Below the pieces are notes generated by a model. The model ran no database searches, was not told the origin of the DNA, and saw only the letters and a program-made list of their open reading frames with translations. A stretch of DNA of 64,000 nucleotides. It comes from Methylococcaceae bacterium (lineage in GTDB: Bacteria; Pseudomonadota; Gammaproteobacteria; Methylococcales; Methylomonadaceae). Below, in pieces: positions 12,840 through 22,004 of the stretch; position 1 is the first letter of the stretch, and every line of letters begins with the position of its first letter. The stretch covers positions 1 through 64,000 of the forward strand of contig JADKAL010000009.1 in NCBI GenBank assembly GCA_016715325.1, given 5' to 3'. Position numbers and translations under genes: made by a program.

Positions 12840-13313
12840 TTAACTTATACCCGCTGCCGTTATGTAATCGCCCACCTGCGCAATTCCGCTCGTTAAAATT
12901 TCCGCTCTCAATCCGCCTTTGTTTTCAAAAAAGCGGATTATATCTGTCGACGATAAACCGCAATTTGAGATTTGTCTTGCCATTACAATACAAGGCTCGC
13001 AAAGCTCCCTGCCGACGCACAAGACATCGCCGATGTAAAAATGTTTATCGACTAGGTCATTTAGCCGGACATTGCGGGTAATCAAATTTCGTCGGGTTGC
13101 ACTCAATGCTAACGTTTCGTTATAACACCGATTGAACGCTTCAATGGTTTCCGCTTCGATGAGTGTGAGATTGAGTTGAGTATGTTTTTGACGATTGCCG
13201 TAAAAACGGTCGCCGGTAATTCCTTTACCAGCGATTAGCTGAGCAGATTCAAGGGAAATTTGTTCCGAATGTTTAGAGGGAGAAACAAAAATAGCCGTAA
13301 GATAACCTGTCAT
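12840..13313 (-). CDS. MOSC domain-containing protein
   Basis: A 157-residue minimal MOSC protein. MOSC is the C-terminal domain of molybdenum-cofactor sulfurases and of YiiM/mARC-type proteins that handle Moco-bound sulfur. The sequence shows the family pattern AGKGITGDRFYGN (residues ~28-40), the segment TRRNLITRNVRLNDLVDKHFYIGDVLCVGRELCEPC with the conserved Cys, and GGLRAEILTSGIAQVGD. No other domain is attached. The start ATG is at 13313. It faces valS tail to tail. The substrate is unknown. Confidence 0.88.
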   Translation of the reverse strand: MTGYLTAIFVSPSKHSEQISLESAQLIAGKGITGDRFYGNRQKHTQLNLTLIEAETIEAFNRCYNETLALSATRRNLITRNVRLNDLVDKHFYIGDVLCVGRELCEPCIVMARQISNCGLSSTDIIRFFENKGGLRAEILTSGIAQVGDYITAAGIS

Positions 13314-13384
13314 AGAGCGTTATTCGAATCTGCAGGTTGAGATGCCGCATGCTTGGTGAAAACATGCGGCTTTATTGAGCTAGA

Positions 13385-15556
13385 TCAAATGCATTGATAA
13401 ATACGCATATTATCGATAAACCAGCCTAAAAATGCGGTGCTTTCATCCGAACCCATTCGGAAGCGAAAACGAATGTTTTTACCGCTTAAAGAAGCTAGAT
13501 TAATTTGTGTGGAGCGATAACCGAAGCTATCGGCAATGAATGCCGATTTGCCCACTAAAGGATTGTTAGAGATATTGGATATGACGCCGTTATACAGAAT
13601 GCCGCCAGCCATTAACGATCCCGAATCCAGCCAAGTGATGCCGTTGTCGGTACTATATTCGACAACTCCACCGTCGACAGGTTGGCCTGAGAAAATTTCA
13701 AAGTCGAAAGTATGGTCGAATTGCATTTTGCTATTCACCGGTAACAAGACGTTCTTTGTCATTTTATAATGGGTATCGCTAACGGTGCTTAACGTTCTTC
13801 CAAACGCCGATAATGCCCCGGTTTTTGCATTGCCTTGAATGATACTCCATACGTTAAAATCGTTTGTGGCGAAATTACTGCCGCTGGCTTCAAAACCGTC
13901 GAAAAACAGTGTTTTTACCGTTTTTCCGACAGGACATAAAGCAGGGGTGTTCGGCTTCGCACAAACAGTTAGGTTCATTTGTACGGCGGTAATCGCTTTT
14001 TTAACTTCCGCACAATTTGCCGCTGTGATACCCGCTGTACCGATCAAATCGGTGCAAGATCTTTGTAAGGCATTGTAATCATCGACAAAGTTCGATCCCG
14101 ATGTTAAATATTGCGTTAGCGCGCGGTATTCGATTTTTTCAGCTTTGGTTAGGCCGATACCAACGATGGTTTGACCGTTAAAAGTTCCTCCGTCCACCAT
14201 AAGTTGATAAGCATGGTTCGGCACGCCGCTATTGCTATGAACGCCGCCTTGATCGCCGTCGTTTACATCGCATTTAAAATTGACATCCTTAACTCTGTTG
14301 GGGTCGCCGAATGCAGTTGGGTTTTTCATATTACGGATTGCGCCTATACCGGGCACATTTTCTCCCATTAACCAGCGTACGGCGGCAGTATCCGTACCGG
14401 CGGCATTACCCAAGTCGACAGTTTCACCGAATATGTCGGAGAACGATTCGTTTAGCGCACCGGATTGCGCGTAGTAAAAAAGGTTTGCCGAGTATTCGGT
14501 AACGGCATGGGTCAATTCGTGAGCATCGACATCGTCGGCTGCCGCAAAACCGTCGCCATAGACCATCTGCTCGCCGTTCCAAAAGGCATTAGCGAACGGG
14601 CAATTAAAAGCATCCGGGCAATAGTGAACAGTTGAAATTAAAGGTGCGCCAAGACCGTTATAGCTGTCTCGGCCATGATGCGAGCTAAAGTAGGCATAGG
14701 TATGGCCTGCAAAAGTGTAAGCGGCGTTAACATCCGCATCGGCTGTTGCTGCTTGCCCCTCGCTACGAACTAAAGTGCCGGGTAAAGCCGCTGTGCTTGC
14801 CGCTGTGAAGACTTTACGGTTAAGCGCATCGGGTAGCTGGCTGAAGTTCATTAAAACCGAACCGCCTTCGGCATCGATCCAGATATTTTGGCGGACATCG
14901 ATTTTTTTGGCTTCAATAAACCAAGCTAAATGGGTGGCATCGTCGCCTGGACGGAGTAGGCTTTTATTTAAGATTTCTAAGCGGGGTTTACTGTAATTAG
15001 CGTTCTCGATGCCGAGTTTTTTCAATAGCTGACCGGCGGTTTTAATTGCGTCGCTAGCGGTAATTTTCGGTATCGTATTAAGATTGTCTATTCCTACTAA
15101 AGTTTTAGCGTTAACCGATGTTACGTTGTTGCCTTTCATGTGCAGCGTCAATTCACCGGCTGTAATGGGGATACCGTTATGCATCTGTTGCATTCTAACG
15201 TGTTCCATGCCGACTTCATCTTTGGCGCTTTTTTTGGTTGTTTTAAGGTTTTTAATAGAGCTTATGCCGAAAGCTTTACCGTAGCTGGACATAAATTCCG
15301 TGGCGCGTTGATCGGCGCTCGACCCAGGCGGTGATAGTAAGGTTATCGGATGAGTTTGATCCGTCGACAGGAAGTTAACGAGACCGCTCTTATCGGAATA
15401 CGTCAGCTTAACGGAACTGGCCGAGCTTGCTTTTAAGGCTTCGATTGCTTGGCTTGCCTGCGAATTAACAGGTAAAGCCGGAGAGGCGCTAGAAAACGCC
15501 AAAAGTATCGATGCGGTTAGTGTATTGTAAAAAAACGGTGATTTAAGTTTTGGCAT
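13385..15556 (-). CDS. Secreted M4-family (thermolysin-like) metallopeptidase
   Basis: A 723-residue zinc protease exported through a Sec signal peptide (residues 1-~28, ending SPALP). The N-terminal FTP/PepSY-type propeptide spans ~30-240. The catalytic M4 domain carries HELTH at residues 346-350 and the third zinc ligand in GALNESFSDIFGE, with the usual distal His in GGVHSNSGVPNHAYQ. A C-terminal domain of ~180 residues follows, with a jelly-roll-like pattern (FFDGFE, FDHTFDFEIFSGQPVDGGVVEYSTDNG, WFIDNMRIYQC), as in secreted binding or P-domain-like modules. It is the last gene of a three-gene minus-strand group with 15612-16253 and 16225-16665. Confidence 0.92.
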   Translation of the reverse strand: MPKLKSPFFYNTLTASILLAFSSASPALPVNSQASQAIEALKASSASSVKLTYSDKSGLVNFLSTDQTHPITLLSPPGSSADQRATEFMSSYGKAFGISSIKNLKTTKKSAKDEVGMEHVRMQQMHNGIPITAGELTLHMKGNNVTSVNAKTLVGIDNLNTIPKITASDAIKTAGQLLKKLGIENANYSKPRLEILNKSLLRPGDDATHLAWFIEAKKIDVRQNIWIDAEGGSVLMNFSQLPDALNRKVFTAASTAALPGTLVRSEGQAATADADVNAAYTFAGHTYAYFSSHHGRDSYNGLGAPLISTVHYCPDAFNCPFANAFWNGEQMVYGDGFAAADDVDAHELTHAVTEYSANLFYYAQSGALNESFSDIFGETVDLGNAAGTDTAAVRWLMGENVPGIGAIRNMKNPTAFGDPNRVKDVNFKCDVNDGDQGGVHSNSGVPNHAYQLMVDGGTFNGQTIVGIGLTKAEKIEYRALTQYLTSGSNFVDDYNALQRSCTDLIGTAGITAANCAEVKKAITAVQMNLTVCAKPNTPALCPVGKTVKTLFFDGFEASGSNFATNDFNVWSIIQGNAKTGALSAFGRTLSTVSDTHYKMTKNVLLPVNSKMQFDHTFDFEIFSGQPVDGGVVEYSTDNGITWLDSGSLMAGGILYNGVISNISNNPLVGKSAFIADSFGYRSTQINLASLSGKNIRFRFRMGSDESTAFLGWFIDNMRIYQCI

Positions 15557-15611
15557 TTTGAAATCTCCTTAACAGGTTGGGATTATAGGCTTCGGTTTCG
15601 ATATGAAGTCC

Positions 15612-16253
15612 TTAAAACCGGGGCGAACCGGTTATTTGTTTAGCAACATCGTTTATCAGCCAATTCAACAGCGTTTTCGCTGCCGCCGAACTGTTTATGA
15701 TGGAGCTTTGACCAACGCCGAAAGATCCTAACGCCACGGGCCGGTAAGCGGTGTTACTGTGGTCGTATCGATAGGCCAGACAAAGATTTTGACCGGCATC
15801 GGCAATCTTATGCTTGGTATGAGAGACGGCGCCTGTATCCGCAAGATCGATCAACTTGGACTTACTTTGCATGATGACACTATCGACCTTGGCTGCCAAC
15901 GATTTGTTGGTAAATTTGTTTAGTAAGTCACTTTTATCGTAATAACGTTGCTTTTCACCGATTACGGGTTTCGGATGCCAAACAGTTCCCTGGCGTTTGT
16001 ATCGGTAAACCATGCCGTTGCCATCGATGAAAAAGCCCGACATCTGATAGCCCCAAGCATGATTGATAGAAAAGCAATCGAATATAATTTCGTTATTTAC
16101 GGGCAGAGGTTCCGAATAAGCCTTCGGTTGTGGTTGTGTGTTTGTACAGGCTGATAGAATTGCTAAAATAAAATAAAGGCTTACATACGCTAGTCGAGTT
16201 GTTAAATTGGTATTTTCAGCATGATTAAATAAGTTCACTTGATTTCTCATCAA
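15612..16253 (-). CDS. Putative lipoprotein, 213 aa
   Basis: The N-terminus carries a hydrophobic segment ending in a lipobox-like sequence (FILAILSAC, Cys near residue 36). The long N-region before it suggests the true start may be a later codon. The mature part has no motif I recognise. It contains YQMSGFFIDGNGMVYRYKRQG and AYRYDHSNTAYRPVALGSFGVG, consistent with a globular periplasmic or outer-membrane lipoprotein. Its 5' end overlaps the preceding gene by 29 bases, and it ends 55 bases before the M4 peptidase, so the three are probably one transcript. Confidence 0.65.
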   Translation of the reverse strand: MMRNQVNLFNHAENTNLTTRLAYVSLYFILAILSACTNTQPQPKAYSEPLPVNNEIIFDCFSINHAWGYQMSGFFIDGNGMVYRYKRQGTVWHPKPVIGEKQRYYDKSDLLNKFTNKSLAAKVDSVIMQSKSKLIDLADTGAVSHTKHKIADAGQNLCLAYRYDHSNTAYRPVALGSFGVGQSSIINSSAAAKTLLNWLINDVAKQITGSPRF

Positions 16254-16665
16254 TAATTGAAAGAGGCATTTTCAACCATTTTGCCTTTTTATTGAATATG
16301 ACGAGAAAACCGGAAACGAACAACAAAGCGGCATTAGGAATCGGAACTTCGTTAAGACCTTTTTGAACGTTCTTTTCCATTTCACCTTCATTATTTTGTC
16401 GGTATTTGTCTGATTTCTTGCAGAGATTCAAAAAAGAAAGCGGTTCTTCGGTCTGCGTTTGTAAGCGTTGTTCAACGCCGCCGTTAGAATCAAAAAAGAA
16501 AAGTGCTTCGAGTTCATCTGCTTTTCTGTCGCCTAATTGAAGATTGAAACTATTGCGGCCCGAATACAAAGCCTTGCGTTTATGGTGACTTAATTTTGCA
16601 CCGAAAGCACTGGATGTAAAGGTAATAATTAACAGTATAGCTAACATGCAAAGTCTTATTCTCAT
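16225..16665 (-). CDS. Exported protein with degenerate CTERM-like tail, 146 aa
   Basis: A signal peptide occupies residues 1-23 (ends SSAFGA). The middle part is charged and low in complexity. Near the C-terminus VPIPNAALLFVSGFLVIFNKKAK resembles a VPxPxA...SG...(basic) sorting tail: a VPIP motif, a hydrophobic helix and a Lys cluster. About 18 more residues follow, which is unusual, because CTERM tails normally end at the basic cluster. It is the first gene of the group with the lipoprotein and M4 peptidase. Apart from the tail I recognise nothing. Confidence 0.6.
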   Translation of the reverse strand: MRIRLCMLAILLIITFTSSAFGAKLSHHKRKALYSGRNSFNLQLGDRKADELEALFFFDSNGGVEQRLQTQTEEPLSFLNLCKKSDKYRQNNEGEMEKNVQKGLNEVPIPNAALLFVSGFLVIFNKKAKWLKMPLSIIDEKSSELI

Positions 16666-16867
16666 TGACTTTCCTGGCGATGGAAAAAGTGATAAAAATT
16701 TTTAACGCTTTTCGAACGAAATAAATTTTCGAAATAAGACTAATTTTGAATTTGAAATAAAAAAATTAAAATAGGTACGATTACTTATTGTCGCTTAATT
16801 TCACATCAAAATGACGGTTTTTCCGGGGAAAATAAGGCTTTCAAAGAATATCGTACCGCTAGTCGGC

Positions 16868-19800
16868 TTAGACTTTGCCGTATCTGTGCAACATGCAGGG
16901 TAAAAGTAGTAAATTCAGGATTGTTGAAGAAAACATACCGCCGATAATAATTGTAGCCATCGGACCCATAATCTCAGAACCCGGATTGTCGCTATTCAAC
17001 GCAATCGGCGACATGGCAAGCGCTGTAACTAGAGCGGTCATCAGAATCGAAGGTAAGCGTTCTTGAGCGGCGAGTGTAATCGTTTCAAAACTCCAGTTTT
17101 TTCCTTCGTGTTCGATTAGGTAATGACAATGCGATAACAACATGATGCTATTGCGCACTGTGATGCCGAATAGGGTTACAAAACCGACGACAGAACCGGC
17201 CGACAAAGGCGCGCCGGTTAAAATAACCGCTACAACTCCGCCGATTAAGGCAAAAGGAAGATTAACAAGCGCAAGCAAAACGTGTCTTAAATTGCCTATC
17301 CCGATAGTGATTAAAATCAATACGCCGATACCCGCCAACAGCGAATGCAGAATTAGTTTGGTTCGGGCTTTGGCTTGTTCGACGGCTGCACCGGTAAATT
17401 CCGGGTAAGTATCCGCTGAAAAATCGATGGATTCGTAGACACGCGATTTAAGCGTTCGGATGAATTCATCCATGTCTCCATTAATACTGGCGGTGACGGT
17501 TTGTTTACGTTGAGAGTTTTGGCGTAAGATATTGTATCTTCCAGTATTCGGTTTAATCTCCGCAACCTGTTCTAACCGTATCAACGTTCCGTCGAGCGTT
17601 CTTAACGGTAAATCATTAATGGCTGTAACGCTGTTTCTCGACTCAGGCGATAGCGAGACGGCAATGTCAAAAACTTTATTTCCCTCGAATTGTTTACCCA
17701 CGACCGTCGTTTCGTATGCCGTTTGCAAACACAGCATGACTTGGTTCGGCGTCACACCCCAAAATTTGAGTTTATTCAAGTCTAAATGAACTTGAACTAA
17801 CGGTGTTCCGGGCGGCGAGCGCACTTGAATTTCTTCGGTTCCGGGTATCGATCTCATGATTTCGGCAACGCGCTGGGCTTTGGCGTCAAGATCGTTTAAG
17901 TCGTTACCGAAGATATTGACGACAACCGGGGAGGTATAGCCAGAGATCGTTTCGTCGATTCGCTCTGTTAGAAAAGTATTAGCCTCAAAAAGAATTCCGG
18001 GAAATCGGGTTAAGACCTTTCTTAGCTCGGTTAGTATCGATTGTTGTACAAGTCCCGATGCCGGTTTCAAACGGACTTCGTATTCGCTGTAATGGCTTCC
18101 GTAAGTATCCGCACCGCGTTCCGCGCGTCCTGCCCATTGCGAGACCGATTCAACTCCCGGTATTGCCATGATTTGATCGGTTAACCGGCTTCCGATTCGA
18201 ATGGATTCGGCTAACGACGTGCCCGGAATACTTGCCGTATGGACAATGTAGTGGCCCTCGCGTAATTCGGGCAGGAATTTGTGGTCGATGGTAAAAAAAG
18301 CGGTGATGCCGGATAAACAGGCTGCGATACTGAATAAGATGAATCGTTTAAAGTGACTGTTTACCCAGCCTAATCCAATTATATAGGCTTTCTTAAGCGT
18401 ATTTACGAGGGGTGAATCTTTCGTTTCAAGGTGAGTTATGCCGAATAAAGCACGGCACAATGCCGGCGTTAAGGTCAAAGCGACGAGTAACGATAAGAGA
18501 ATTGCTAAGATATAAGAAATACCCAGCGGCGCGAATAATCGTCCGGCAACGCCCTGCAACGTCAGCAACGGCACAAAAACAAGCGCTACGATAAAACTGG
18601 CGTAGACAACCGAGCTGCGTACTTCCAGCGATGCTGTCATTATGACGTCGGACATAGGAAGCGGGGCAGGCGATAACCGGTTTTCTCGCAGTCTTCGAAA
18701 AATATTTTCCGTATCGATAATGGCGTCGTCAACAACTTCGCCCAAGGCGATTGCCAAACCGCCCAAAACCATAATATTCAGATTGATCCCGGCAATCTGC
18801 AAAACTAACACCGCGCCTAAGAGCGAAACGGGAATAGCCAACGCCGAAATAACTGCAACGCGTACGTTGAATAAAAAACCGTAAAGGATAATGAGTACGA
18901 ACAGTCCACCGATTAATAAATGTTTCGATAAATTAGCGATGGAGCGTTCGATATAGTCTGCGGGTTTAAAAAGGTGCGGGTAAAAAGCGATGCCTTGCTT
19001 TTCGAAGATCGGCTTGAATTCCTTCAGCGTTTCTTCAAGCGCTTTCGAAACGGATAAAGTATTCGCACCGTACTGGGCTATCGCCATAATCACAATACCC
19101 GGTTTACCCATTATTTGTGCGGCGCCGATTGCGGGTTTAGGCGCGTAGGTAATGTTAGCTACTTCATCAAGGCCAATGTTTCGGTCGTTATCGCGTTTAA
19201 CAATGATATTTTTTAATTCAGCAGGCGATTTCGGCAGCCCAGAAATTTGCACCGTAAAACGTTGGTTTACGTTTTCAATAAAGCCGCTACCCTTAACGCT
19301 AACCGCTTGCGAGACAGCTGTAATAATATCTTCAAGCCCTAAATTCAATCGCCTTAATTTCGAGGGGTCGGCCTGTATTTGCAGTTGCTTGATGTCGCCG
19401 CCGAACACATTGATATCAGCAACTCCGGGAACAGCAAGAAGACGCGGGGCGATCGTCCAATCGACCAAGCTGCGTAAAGTCATCATGTCGACCTGATCGG
19501 AACTCAAACCCAGCGTTAATACGGTCGCGGACGAGGAAGATAGTGGGATGACCACCGGAACGATGCCTTCAGGCAACTGCGCGGGTAAATTTGCCAACCG
19601 CTCGCTAATCAACTGCCGGTTTCGGTAAATATCGCTGCTTTCCGGAAAAACGGCTGTAATGATCGACAAACCTTGGATAGACTCGGACCTGACCGACTCT
19701 AACCCCATTGTTCCGCTAACGGTCATTTCGATCTGCTGGGTTACCAGCAATTCCACTTGTTCGGAGGAAAGTCCGGGCGATTCCGTTTGGATGATGACCT

Positions 19801-19936
19801 GTTTAGGAGAAAACTCGGGAAAAATATCGAGACCGGCGGTAGCAAAGCGATAGCCGCCGACTAATAAAATGAGTGAAGCAAGAACGATTACAACACCGTA
19901 GTAGCGTATTGAAAACCGGATTAGGGTAGAGAGCAT
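16868..19936 (-). CDS. Heavy-metal-efflux-type RND transporter (CzcA/CusA family), orphan
   Basis: A 1022-residue inner-membrane RND permease with complete architecture: TM1 at the N-terminus, a periplasmic loop with the family-typical GLDIFPEFSPKQVIIQTESPG, central helices with the acidic TM4 motif GEVVDDAIIDTENIFRRLREN, a second porter loop, and five C-terminal helices. It belongs to the HAE/HME branch that couples proton influx to efflux of metal ions. No membrane-fusion protein or TolC-like gene lies beside it, so it must borrow partners or work alone. A perfect 28-bp palindrome sits ~200 bp upstream of its start. The substrate cannot be read from sequence. Confidence 0.9.
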   Translation of the reverse strand: MLSTLIRFSIRYYGVVIVLASLILLVGGYRFATAGLDIFPEFSPKQVIIQTESPGLSSEQVELLVTQQIEMTVSGTMGLESVRSESIQGLSIITAVFPESSDIYRNRQLISERLANLPAQLPEGIVPVVIPLSSSSATVLTLGLSSDQVDMMTLRSLVDWTIAPRLLAVPGVADINVFGGDIKQLQIQADPSKLRRLNLGLEDIITAVSQAVSVKGSGFIENVNQRFTVQISGLPKSPAELKNIIVKRDNDRNIGLDEVANITYAPKPAIGAAQIMGKPGIVIMAIAQYGANTLSVSKALEETLKEFKPIFEKQGIAFYPHLFKPADYIERSIANLSKHLLIGGLFVLIILYGFLFNVRVAVISALAIPVSLLGAVLVLQIAGINLNIMVLGGLAIALGEVVDDAIIDTENIFRRLRENRLSPAPLPMSDVIMTASLEVRSSVVYASFIVALVFVPLLTLQGVAGRLFAPLGISYILAILLSLLVALTLTPALCRALFGITHLETKDSPLVNTLKKAYIIGLGWVNSHFKRFILFSIAACLSGITAFFTIDHKFLPELREGHYIVHTASIPGTSLAESIRIGSRLTDQIMAIPGVESVSQWAGRAERGADTYGSHYSEYEVRLKPASGLVQQSILTELRKVLTRFPGILFEANTFLTERIDETISGYTSPVVVNIFGNDLNDLDAKAQRVAEIMRSIPGTEEIQVRSPPGTPLVQVHLDLNKLKFWGVTPNQVMLCLQTAYETTVVGKQFEGNKVFDIAVSLSPESRNSVTAINDLPLRTLDGTLIRLEQVAEIKPNTGRYNILRQNSQRKQTVTASINGDMDEFIRTLKSRVYESIDFSADTYPEFTGAAVEQAKARTKLILHSLLAGIGVLILITIGIGNLRHVLLALVNLPFALIGGVVAVILTGAPLSAGSVVGFVTLFGITVRNSIMLLSHCHYLIEHEGKNWSFETITLAAQERLPSILMTALVTALAMSPIALNSDNPGSEIMGPMATIIIGGMFSSTILNLLLLPCMLHRYGKV

Positions 19937-20133
19937 ATACGGTGAAATTCGGGTAATTGTATAAGCGGTAAGCTTAAATCTTAATGTGGCTAAATTAAAT
20001 CAATTTGTCGTCGATCTGTCACTGATTTGTAAATTAAAGATACAAGAATAAACCTGTAAAGTTTGTATTATGCGTTTGATACTGGGTTTAACCTGTATTT
20101 CTTGATGAACTAGGTGATACACATGTGTATATT

Positions 20134-20161
20134 GGAGTAACAAACCTAGGTTTGTTACTCC
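20134..20161. promoter_or_regulatory. Perfect 28-bp palindrome, possible operator
   Basis: The 14-base arm GGAGTAACAAACCT is followed directly by its exact reverse complement, with no loop. It lies 198 bases upstream of the RND pump start (19936, minus strand). A spacer-free palindrome suits a dimeric DNA-binding protein rather than a terminator. No regulator gene is adjacent. Confidence 0.45.
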
Positions 20162-20204
20162 CTCTGTTCTTCGTAAATTCAAATATTTAACAAACTACAA
20201 AAAA

Positions 20205-20303
20205 TTTCCCCCCCTCTTTGAAAAAAGATACCCAAGGTACATAAAAGGGGTTAGGAGGGATTTTTTTTACAAAATCCCTCTCAATTCCCCTTTTTCAAAG
20301 AGG
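20205..20303. repeat. MITE-like element, copy A (CCCCTCTTTGAAAAA family)
   Basis: CCCCTCTTTGAAAAA at 20211-20225 is mirrored by TTTTTCAAAGAGG at 20291-20303, with an inner G/C-rich inverted segment. Related elements lie at about 40283-40383 and 43376-43483. No coding capacity. Confidence 0.6.
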
Positions 20304-21001
20304 ATATTGACTTAAATTAAGGTATTAAATCGCTCGCGCAATAAAATCGAAAAATAACCTAACTTTGCCTTTGTGAAATTATTCACAGCGGTTAAGTATG
20401 AGATTTAATTAATATAAAGCGTTCTGCATAAATACCGGATTTTAAGCGTACAAAGCAAAGATATAGGTAATTGTACGTATTTTTTCTACGCGCTTAAGCC
20501 AGTATAGTAGCCCTCAATCTAAAGAATTAGCTCGGGATTGGATGCTAGAGCGTTAGTGTTAAAGGATTTAGGTTATTAAACGTTCATGCGGTATTCATTT
20601 TGGATCGTTCTAATAACCTTGCTCAAGGGAATGAGCGCTAAGGTTCTTGGATTTATGGATTGGAGTAAGTATTTATACGGATATTCGTTAGGAATTGGAC
20701 TCTATAAAATGAAGCCAACGTTAGGGAAATTAGCGTTAAGTAAAAATTGAACAATCGATAGGGATATCGATTTTTAAGCCTTCGGTACCAATGGATTCAA
20801 ACGGATTGCTGTCGATAAGGATTGACCGGGGCTTGTTTCAACTTAACACTAAAAACTGAAAGACTAGGTAATCTTACGTATATTCGAATGGATTAAGAAA
20901 GATTAAGCTAGTCCCAGATTTAAAAAACTTAACACAAAACAAAGGACAAGCTTTATATCAGGGAGTTTTAAATGGAGGCGGTATAACAGTTCGTTGTTAT
21001 T

Positions 21002-21077
21002 CCGCAGAGCTACACCTATCGTGAGGTAGGGTCGGAAAGCTACAGGTCTTTACCAAAAAAAGATGGCTGAGTTGCAA
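21002..21077 (+). promoter_or_regulatory. Cyclic di-GMP-I (GEMM)-type riboswitch, copy 1
   Basis: CCTATC-GTGA-GGTAGG (21015-21030) forms a 6-bp stem with a GNRA tetraloop. It is followed by GGGTCGGAAAGC, which matches the GEMM core GGGACGCAAAGC with its AAA. AGGTCT...AGATGGCTGAGTTGC then matches the conserved 3' side. A short closing helix (GCAG with TTGC) is possible. It lies in the leader of the VPLPA-CTERM gene starting at 21119. Such riboswitches sense c-di-GMP and often control surface and adhesion genes. Ligand identity is inferred. Confidence 0.7.
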
Positions 21078-21118
21078 ATTTTATTTTTAAAACTTGTTAT
21101 TAATATTTGGAGAGACAA

Positions 21119-21589
21119 ATGAAAAAATTATTAGTTGTTTTAAGCTTAGCTTTGGCGGCATTCTCATTTCAAGCCGGCGCGGCAACATTCTCGTTAATTA
21201 ACTTATCAACCGGTGTTGTGGATATCGGACCAAACCTCGTTGCAAACGGTCAAAGCGTAAGCCATGCGTTTTCAACTGCATGGGAGTTCGGTTCTGATAC
21301 AGATGGCAGCGCTTTTGTGGCAATCACGGGTAACCCTGATTTCAATTTCGATGCTTTAGTAAGAGTCAACGGTCTTGATGTATTAACGTTTGCTTCAAGC
21401 GCTTTGGACAAAGTTTTCAACTTGTCATTCTTGGCTGGCGATATCGTTGAATTCATCGTATCAGGTACAGCCGGTCGTATCGGTAACATCGACATCAGCG
21501 TAAGCGGCGTTCCAGTTCCTGCTGCTGTATGGTTATTCGGTTCTGCATTGATGGGCATGATGGGTATTTCACGCCGCAAAAAAGCTTAA
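21119..21589 (+). CDS. VPLPA-CTERM surface protein, copy 1
   Basis: The ATG at 21119 follows the ribosome site GGAGAG; the ATG-less extension upstream is not needed. The 156-residue product has a clear signal peptide (residues 1-~22, ending QAGAA). A ~105-residue beta-rich middle follows. The tail has the sorting signal VPVPAAVWLFGSALMG...SRRKKA: VPxPA motif, hydrophobic helix and basic end. Such tails direct exosortase-type processing at the envelope. Expression is probably set by the c-di-GMP-type riboswitch in the leader, and a strong terminator follows. The middle domain is unknown. It forms a tandem pair with 22005-22484. Confidence 0.85.
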   Translation: MKKLLVVLSLALAAFSFQAGAATFSLINLSTGVVDIGPNLVANGQSVSHAFSTAWEFGSDTDGSAFVAITGNPDFNFDALVRVNGLDVLTFASSALDKVFNLSFLAGDIVEFIVSGTAGRIGNIDISVSGVPVPAAVWLFGSALMGMMGISRRKKA

Positions 21590-21614
21590 GCTTAACCGCT
21601 AGAATTTTTTTGAA

Positions 21615-21643
21615 GAAAGGGAGGCTTGCCTCCCTTTTTTTTT
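21615..21643 (+). terminator. Rho-independent terminator after VPLPA gene 1
   Basis: AAAGGGAGGC / GCCTCCCTTT hairpin followed by a run of nine or more T, 26 bases after the stop codon. The same hairpin occurs after the second copy. Confidence 0.85.
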
Positions 21644-21887
21644 ATTCAAAATTTTGCTATGCAATTTCAAAATAAACAACCCCTTAACAAATATCACACG
21701 TTTAATGTTCTCGTATTATAAAAAACTCGGTTTTAAACCGTAAATACTAGGTTTATTTACGTATATAAATAATAATATCAAAGCCTTAACATATGTTAAC
21801 GCTAAGTTATCGACTCAAAATACAAGGAAAAAAGCAGTATTTAGCGGAATAGATTAAAACGGTAAAAGCAGCGGTTAAGTGTTAATC

Positions 21888-21961
21888 CACTGGCTACACC
21901 TATTGCGAGATAGGGTCGGAAAACTTCAGGTCTTTACCAGGAAAAGATGGCTGAGTTGCAA
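21888..21961 (+). promoter_or_regulatory. Cyclic di-GMP-I (GEMM)-type riboswitch, copy 2
   Basis: CCTATT-GCGA-GATAGG (21899-21914) keeps the tetraloop stem of copy 1, with a compensating change in one pair (C-G to T-A) and a different GNRA loop. The core GGGTCGGAAAAC differs from copy 1 by one base, at the G after AAA. The 3' side AGATGGCTGAGTTGC is identical. The element precedes the second VPLPA-CTERM gene (22005). The base change at a conserved position may weaken it. Confidence 0.65.
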
Positions 21962-22004
21962 ATTTAATTATTTAAAATTTGATAGCAATCTTTTGGAGAG
22001 ACTT

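Larger units (their letters stand above)
19937..21118. other. 1.18-kb intergenic region between divergent genes
   Basis: No convincing gene. It holds a perfect palindrome (20134-20161), a MITE-like element (20205-20303), a long AT-rich stretch with nothing I can name (20304-20990), and a GEMM-type riboswitch (21002-21077) in front of the VPLPA-CTERM gene. Confidence 0.6.

Noticed and set aside
21879..22004. N-terminal extension of VPLPA-CTERM copy 2
   Set aside because: The extra codons run through the riboswitch. ATG 22005 with GGAGAG matches the start of copy 1.
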